From Guadua angustifolia (Eukaryota; Streptophyta; Magnoliopsida; Poales; Poaceae): a DNA stretch of 64,000 bases. The notes below the pieces were generated by a model. It worked only from the letters and a program-made list of their open reading frames with translations. It made no database searches and had not been told where the DNA came from. Positions within the stretch are counted from its first letter, which is position 1, and each line of letters opens with the position of its first letter. Positions 57,401-64,000 of the stretch are shown here, one piece after another. Location: positions 2,170,001-2,234,000 of the forward strand of contig CM070503.1 of NCBI GenBank assembly GCA_036346375.1, in the 5' to 3' direction. A program made the position numbers and the translations under genes.

Positions 57401-59465
57401 CCAAAAGTTTAGACATAGTACAGAGTTCGCTGTCTGAGATGATGTAGATAAATTCAGAATCACATCTCAAACATCATTGGAGTAGTTGCTCCTTGATTTT
57501 TTTCCTGTATCTTTTCATTTCTTTATGCCGGATAAGAAGAAAAAATATATAGTTGCTCCACTTGTCGACAAACCCAGTGGCGTAGGGGCTTGGATCAGCA
57601 CATGCTTGTGCAAGCAAGGAACATCCGATACGAAAATTCAGGAACATTTCTGTGACAATAGTCAACAACAACAACAACAACAAAACCTTTTAGTCCCAAA
57701 CAAGTTAAGGTAAACTAGAGTTGAAACCCAAAACGATCCGCTAACAAAGAGAGAAAGAAAGAGATGAGGAAGTAGAACAAAGCCTAAACTATACCAAAAC
57801 GTGACATAAAGCCTAATCTAAGATTCAGGCACGTGGATAGTTGCTTTCCACGCACTTCTGTGACAACAGTACTCTCGAGAAAAAATTAACACTTCATTTC
57901 TCACACAGGATCCATACTTAGCAGCCGTTGATCAACAGGATATTCTTTTGAACAACCCAAACCCCCCTGCATGAGGTTCTTCTCTAAATATTCAGACAGA
58001 AGCACTGAACCCATCAAACCTAACTGAAGAAAAAGAGAACAAGTACTACTATTTACCAATAGTTGTTGCATCTTAGTACCATGGAGCAGAAAGGAAGGGC
58101 TCCCTGGACAGTTACCATCTGCCTGTTGGTGCCTGAGCCGAAGCTGCTGTTTGCATTTACTTCAGCTTTCATCGATTAGGTAGGAGATTGTTCAAGTCCA
58201 AGTCAGTAATCGGCCAAGAAAAGATTACCTAGCACAGCTGTTTGTTAAAGCAACTGATACTTCAGCGATTAGATATACTCGTGGAAAAATTGTTTTGAGT
58301 TGGACTAGATAAGTTAACCAACGTGTCATGCCTGGAACTGTGAGTAATACCATTCTGGAATGATTCTTCAGATCACGTGGAAACGGTTGTTTTGCAGGTG
58401 AAAAATGCAGACATGTGATGCATCATCACACAGGCTGGACTTGTCCACTGCCATCTCGTCACTTTTTGCGCCTTTACACTTGTCAAGCAGTACAAGTTCA
58501 TGTGTTCCCTTCCAGGTGCAACATTCTCCAATCTCCAGGCTAGAAGAAGCGGCGGCTGCCCACCTGGAGCTTTCACATTTCCTTGAAAGGCTGGAAAATG
58601 CGAAGTTTCCTGTTTTCAGTTTACTTTTCAAATCCATCCTCTGAATTCGTCTCAACCATGGCTGCGAGAAATTTCTGTAGGGACATATGAGAGAAAAAGA
58701 TACAATCAACCAGTAAGAATCATTTCAAACAACATTTTTCTGTAACACATCGTCCAGTGAACACCTTTTCTTGCTTAACAAACAGAAAGTAAAATTTCTT
58801 GACATGCCAAGAAATAGAGCAACATTTCGACTGATTAGAAGTCTAAAAATATTATGTTGCTGAACTGAACTAATTCATGAGACAAAACTTCCAGTGCCAA
58901 GGCAATAGGTAGTGTAATTTGGTTGATCTGTCGATCCTAAAGAACAAATCCTAAATCACCAGTTAAACTTTACCTGACACCTATTAATGTACAAGACAAC
59001 TGATGTCTGATTGCCTGCATCAGTAGCACACATTGTGCTTACTAGTGACCCCATGTACTATGGAACAAAAGAGTGAAAATACAGAATTGCCATCGCGTAC
59101 CTGTATCTCTGGCTCTCTACGTGCACCCCTTGTGCAGCATTCACGTAATCATCCAGAAAATCTCCATTTCCCAATGCAGAGCTATATCAACAGCTTGGCA
59201 GCATAAATCCAGGAGTAGAAACAACACATCTAACAGCGATGTAACCATGCTATATGAATTCCACTGGCAAGAGACCCAAGTTTCAATGACATGAGTGCTG
59301 GAAACTGAAGAACCAGAAATGAATTAAGTTGACTATAAAAAAAAAGCAAAGCAACGTTGGGTAATGAAGAGGGTGCAAAATCGTTATTATCATCTCACCT
59401 ATTGCACATCACTACATGTGGATAGAGTATGCCCGAAACCAATAAAGCTTAAGATCTCAAGTTTC
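54437..59465. other. Intergenic region, no gene seen
   Basis: AT-rich, with a near-perfect hairpin CGTGTGTGTATATATATACACGTACG-like segment at about 55590-55616, CTAGCTAGC runs and GGCCGGCC palindromes. Frames at 58368-58709 and 58405-58644 overlap on opposite strands and show no motif; part of this stretch could be SMG8 3' UTR. A SINE-like piece is listed separately. Confidence 0.45.
57660..57850 (-). mobile_element. Au-SINE-like / RTE-related retroposon 3' end
   Basis: Read on the minus strand, the sequence ends ACTTGTTTGGGACTAAAAGG and then a TTG repeat, the 3' end shared by grass Au SINEs and related RTE-type LINEs. The upstream part contains a GGAAAGCAACTATCCACGTG block also seen in such retroposons. 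The 5' head is not clear. Confidence 0.5.
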
Positions 59466-62400
59466 TCACAACACAGTGGCTTCTTTCTCTGTGGCATGCC
59501 CTACTGATATAATTTGCAAAGACGTGCCTCCAACAAGCCATGCTGTGAGCTCTGGTTTTTGCTCGAAGTGTTTGAGGGGAAATGCAATTCCATCTGTTGC
59601 CTCAACACCGTAGACAAATGGAAGCCTCATGGTAAGAAAGCTCTCAGGTGGAAGGACAACTCGACATCCAAGACTGAATAATCCTTGTTGGTCATGACCA
59701 GAGACATTTGATGGTAAACATGACCCCTGATGTCAAAAAGGAAAAACAAGAGTTCATTTATAGAAAATATAAAAACGTCTTGAGTTAAAAAGTTGCCTTC
59801 CCATGATCCCATCCTACAAGTGATATTGATAAGATAACATAAGTAGTGATGATTGTACTCACCTCAAACTGTACAAGTGGGCAGCTAGCCAACAGGACAG
59901 GGAAATCAGGTGTCACCTGCATCAAAAAGTATCTAATCATAAGCGGAATACAAGATTTCAGAATATATAAATACTACTAGGTTAACAGGGAGAGCTAAAG
60001 ATCCGCATCATTAATAAAATTTAAAATCTATTTTCCTACAGTCTACACTAAATCATATCCAACAATGACATAAAAACTGTTGCTTTGAACATTAAGCTTA
60101 CAATAAAAATCCGTTGAAGTTGTGACACAGCATCAGCAACCTTTACATCTTGATGTCCCTTCCTATCTGAACTCTTGCAATGTGGGCAGTGCATATATAT
60201 TGGCAGATTTCTGTTCAAAAGTGAAAATGCTTCTCCACCATCATCAAGTGTAATGTATTGATGAGAATACTCACCCTTTTTGTCATTCTGTGGATCTGAA
60301 AGAAGATGAGCAGGCTTCAAGGTTTCCGCATCAACCCTGGGCTGAAGCAATTGCTGCTGGCTGTTTCTCCCTGATGATTCCATCAGCCTATTGTTTTTTC
60401 GTCCACTGTTTGCATCCATTGTTGTTGCTGCTAAATTTGATGCATTTTGGAGCAACTTTTGTGAATCATGCTTGCTTTCTGCTCCATTGTTGTGACAAGA
60501 TCTTTCATACAGCAAATAAGATGAGTCAAGCTCCTTGAGATGTTTCTCTGACAGTAAGAAACGATGACCATAGGAACACTCATGCTCAAATCCGGCATAC
60601 ACTACAAACTGTTGTACGGCTTGATTAGTTTCTTTCGTCTCATTTCCAACAATCACTGGCACCATATTGCTCCCTATCTGTAGAAAGGCCTTCCCATCAG
60701 CACTTTCACTACTCTTAATTCTGCTCACCTTCTCAGATTCATTTTCAGCTATAGGTCCTTGACTGAGAGCTGCATGACCTCGACCATTAGTCTGTTCTGC
60801 TACACTCACTTGCCGTTCATCTTTTCTGCTACCAGGTCTTGGTGGTCTCTTCTGCTGGAGAGCAGGAAACTCAGAATCTTTGGTTGTGGTACCGGCAACA
60901 ACTTCAGCAAAAGGCTTCTTCATAGTAAAATTTGGAAGACCTTTACCGAAATTAATAGCTGAGTTGTTCGCTGATTCCACTTCAGGTTGTTTTCTCGAAT
61001 TTTCAAGCTTCGCAGATTTAATTTCTGACGTGACTTGGGTTGTAACAGACTTTACTTCTCCAGGAACAACAGGGGGAGTCTGAGGATCCATATTAGATGT
61101 CATGGAGGAAGATTTAGTGGTAGCACGGGTGCCATTTTCCCCTTGTTCCTTCCCAAGAGATATTGTCCACCTTGAAAGATACTTGTCCTTGGAGCAAAAA
61201 CCAGCTTGGAGCAACCCTTTTGTTGGCTTGTAATATCTTGCTCCTCCAAGTCGCACCAAACGCCAAGAGGATACTGGAAATGAACCAGCATCGGTCCGTC
61301 TCGGAAGCACAAGGGTAGGTAGTAGATCTTCACAATTAGAGAAGCAGTTAAATGATATGTTGGCTGCCTCAAAGTCATAAGGATCATCTCTAAGGCGACG
61401 TGATCGGCCACAGGCACACGCATGGAGGAAGACATATCCACTAGAATGTTGCTCCACTGCATCTGACGAAGAGAATGTACCATGTCTCCGGTGCTTGCAT
61501 GGTCTGCCAGTAAGACTGACAGCATCACACTGCTGCCTTCCAGATTCCCATATTGTATGGCATTCATCTTCTAGCTTCTTGGAGAATACCTGGACAGCCG
61601 GTCCTTTAACCATTGAGTGAAAGGAACGCAAAGCTTTCTGTAGCTGCGCTTCATGCATGCTGGTTGGGTAAAAGGGTGGCAAATCTTTCGAGTACACCTC
61701 CTTAGCAGATGGAAGGACCCTTTGGCACCATGACGAAGAAAATTTCATGTTAAACCCCTTGTTGCTTTCCAAGCAAGATAAAGCAGTTTCAATAGCATTA
61801 GATCCTGCTGACGAAAGTTGCTTGTTCTTCAAACTAGAACTTGTATGAGTAGATGATTCCTTAATACTTTCGGAACTACTGATCCTATCTCCTCCACTAA
61901 GCAGTGCAGATAGAATAGACGTACTAATGGACAACCATTTATCAAAACTAGGGAGCTCAGGGGCACTGACTGGCTTCCCAGCTGATGCTGATGCTGCTGC
62001 TGCAGCAGCAGCTGCAGCCACCATACCCACACCAGCAACAGAGCCAGCAGTTGCATTGCCTGAATACCCCCCTCTCCCTCTCAACCCATCGGACTGCCGA
62101 AATATAAAATCCTTGATTAACTGAACATCTTCACGGTTTGTTGGATGGCAGTTATTTTCTAGTGAAGGAATATCCAATGATGACTTGGAGCTGAAAGAAT
62201 CTTCAAACAGTCCTGCAATGATATCCAATGGCTCCTGTCTCTTATTAATTGACCGGTCCAACAGTGCAACGACCCTTGATGTATCAAGTGAAAACAAAGG
62301 AAGATGGCTCACATTACCAACACCCCTTGGACCAATATGCCCTGACTCCAGACCAGTAAGTGTCCGACATTTCTTCAGCAAGAAACGAATCTGTCCCTCC

Positions 62401-64000
62401 AGAGAGGAATGCAGCTTCTTGCTGAAACAACCCTCAGATCTGTTCGCTGGCCGGGCAAGCATAACCACCGAGCCAGAACATTTTGAAGTCGTGTTTGGTT
62501 TTGTCAAGCCATCGGTGCCAGAAGCCTGATTTGATGAGGATGTGTCACTCATATCATCCAAACTCGTTGCAACACTTGGACCATCAATGACATCATCCTC
62601 AAAGACAAAGAGAACAACTGGGATGCATTGGCCTGGCAACACAGAAGGAAGTGAACCAGTTCCTGGCATCAATGAGATGGCTGAGGGCTGACGACCAGCA
62701 TGACCACGATGTGCCGGAGGGGAGATGGATGAAGCACTGTGGGTAGGCCGCGTTGGGGTGTCAGAAGGAGAAGCTTTGGATGGTGTTGTGGGTGCCAGTA
62801 GTGACCTTGCAAATGGTGCGAAAGCATGCTTTGAAGATTGCAACAGTCGGAAATTCTTCAAGATCTGTGTGTCGAGCCGGAAGCCTTCTTGGAGAAATAT
62901 TATTACATGACAAACCTAGAATTTTCCCAAAGAAAATAAAAGGCAAATCAAAATCAACCTTTATTGTAAAAAAAAAAGTGACTCTTAAACTCCAATTAGT
63001 CACCTTTGAGCTCAAATCTATCCATCGCTTAGCAAAGCAAAGAACAATCTGGGAAATATGGCGTTAAACTCTATTATCTCTACAGTCAGAGCACCAGACC
63101 TTAGATACAATTAAACATAGGGTGTGTTTGGTAGGTATTCAGTTTCTTCAGATTTGTGAATCTGATGAAGCTGAAAATTCTAGCTTCACTAGATTTATAA
63201 AGCTAAAGCTGTGAGTACATTAAGAGTGTTTAGATGGATCATCTTGTTAATATTTTAGACCAAAAGTATAAATTTAATTCACTTTATTTTAGCCTACAAG
63301 TTTTAGATCTCACGTAAAGCTGGAATCTATAGCTCTACCAAACAGGCCCATAGGCAAGCAAGACTGCTACAAATGTAGCTCTAGGAAGCCGGCTCTGGCG
63401 CTCTGCATGGGCCAAGTAAAGCAGAAAAAGTTTGAAGGTAGCTTCTAGTATCAAAGCAAAGCACTACGTACATGTTATTCCCTCAAATCTGGCTCACAGG
63501 GATTCCCAAGAGCTTAACAAACCAAGCAAAACCCAGCAAAAAAGCTACAACAAGTGTTAATTTTTCCAGACTCAACGCGCCATCTTCACTTAAGTTCACA
63601 ACAAAATTTGCAGATCAGGCAAGAAGAATAGTTCAATTTGAGCCTACTCACTGAAACTTTAGCATTCATACAATCCAGTTGAGTATTTTGACAAATGAAA
63701 GGGCTATCTACCACATAATGGCAATTGTCAAAGGCAAGCATAAGAAGAAAAAAATGAACCCAGCCACTACAACATGATGCCCTCGCATTCTCAAGCTTTG
63801 TTTTTTGAAGCAATAACTAGCTACCATGAGGCAGTAGTGCAAGATGGTCTTATATATGAACACAGCATATCATACCTTCATCGCATCAGACAAACGCAAA
63901 GCTGAGACCTATACAGCTATAGACTACCATCTGATCATAAAAATCACAGTAAGAACCAACACTCACAGAGAACATGAAGAGCAACCCCGGAGGTCGCCGC
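59466..64000 (-). CDS. SMG8: SMG8, nonsense-mediated mRNA decay factor (5' end beyond window)
   Basis: SMG8, with SMG9, binds and restrains the SMG1 kinase that phosphorylates UPF1 during nonsense-mediated decay. Minus-strand exons: the last 34 bases of an upstream exon (63967-64000, ending GLLFMFS), a long exon 60102-62915 (938 codons), 59863-59916 (18 codons) and 59466-59726 (86 residues plus TGA). All junctions are GT-AG and in phase. Family landmarks include VCHVIIFLQEG and LDTQILKNF at the start of the long exon. CDAVSLTGRPCKH and HACACGRSRRLRDDPYDFEAANISF-type sequence follows at 61330-61530. CPHCKSSDR is near 60180, SQLQRIFI at its end, then FPVLLASCPLVQFE and LGCRVVLPPESFL. A run of nine alanines lies near 61985-62030. 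About 1042 residues are visible; the N-terminal G-like portion is off-window. No lesion is seen. Frame-open translation into the intron after 60102 is not coding. Confidence 0.95.
63120..63349. mobile_element. Tourist/Harbinger-like MITE in SMG8 intron 1
   Basis: Terminal inverted repeats GGGTGTGTTTGGTA and TACCAAACAGGCCC bound a 230-bp element, with ATA on both sides (63117-63119 and 63350-63352) as target duplication. The GTGTTTGGT ends are typical of grass Tourist and related MITEs. Confidence 0.7.

Noticed and set aside
58368..58709. Reading frames on both strands near 58.4-58.7 kb
   Set aside because: They overlap each other antisense, have no recognisable motif and could equally be SMG8 3' UTR or random openness.

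Overview
This is nuclear DNA from a grass (Poaceae). The signs are GC-rich plant exons with GT-AG introns, an AHL gene and a ZAT-type zinc finger gene, two large CACTA transposons with TNP2/Transposase_24/Ulp1-like remnants, hAT and Tourist-type elements, TA-microsatellite-associated MITEs of the Micron type, and an Au-SINE-like 3' end. I cannot name the species.

Layout. 1-7.8 kb: a remorin locus on the minus strand that has been torn apart. Exons 3-5 (388-1215) are separated from exons 1-2 (6803-7758) by repeat-derived DNA, a hAT element (3570-4807) and a partial duplicate of exons 3-5 (6232-6725). Both copies carry lesions. 7.76-8.46 kb: a short divergent promoter region. 8.46-11.56 kb: a small lysine-rich gene (+) whose second intron carries a hAT element and starts with AT instead of GT. 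11.6-14 kb: repeats, including an LTR-like stretch and a foldback element. 14.65-18.46 kb: an intact five-exon AHL DNA-binding protein gene (+). 18.5-29.2 kb: no intact gene; a decayed L1-type LINE (-), MITEs, and three related elements embedded in TA arrays. 29.2-40.35 kb: CACTA element 1. 41.92-42.91 kb: an intronless C2H2 (ZAT-type) repressor gene (+). 44.3-54.4 kb: CACTA element 2. 54.4-59.5 kb: gene-poor. 59.47-64.0 kb: the NMD factor gene SMG8 (-), whose first exon runs off the window.

The intact-looking host genes are AHL, the ZAT-type gene and SMG8. The lysine-rich gene is doubtful because of its splice donor, and remorin is probably a pseudogene. Both CACTA elements have the same plan on the minus strand (TNP2 transposase, then a Transposase_24-type gene, then a Ulp1-like protease region). 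Both carry copies of their own terminal palindromic repeats internally, at the start of the second gene. In CACTA 1 this internal cluster is the centre of a large inverted repeat, with divergent transcription units on either side: the Transposase_24 gene to the left and a decayed GRF-type zinc finger gene to the right. This is the most unusual structure in the window. All statements come from reading the sequence; no database search was possible.
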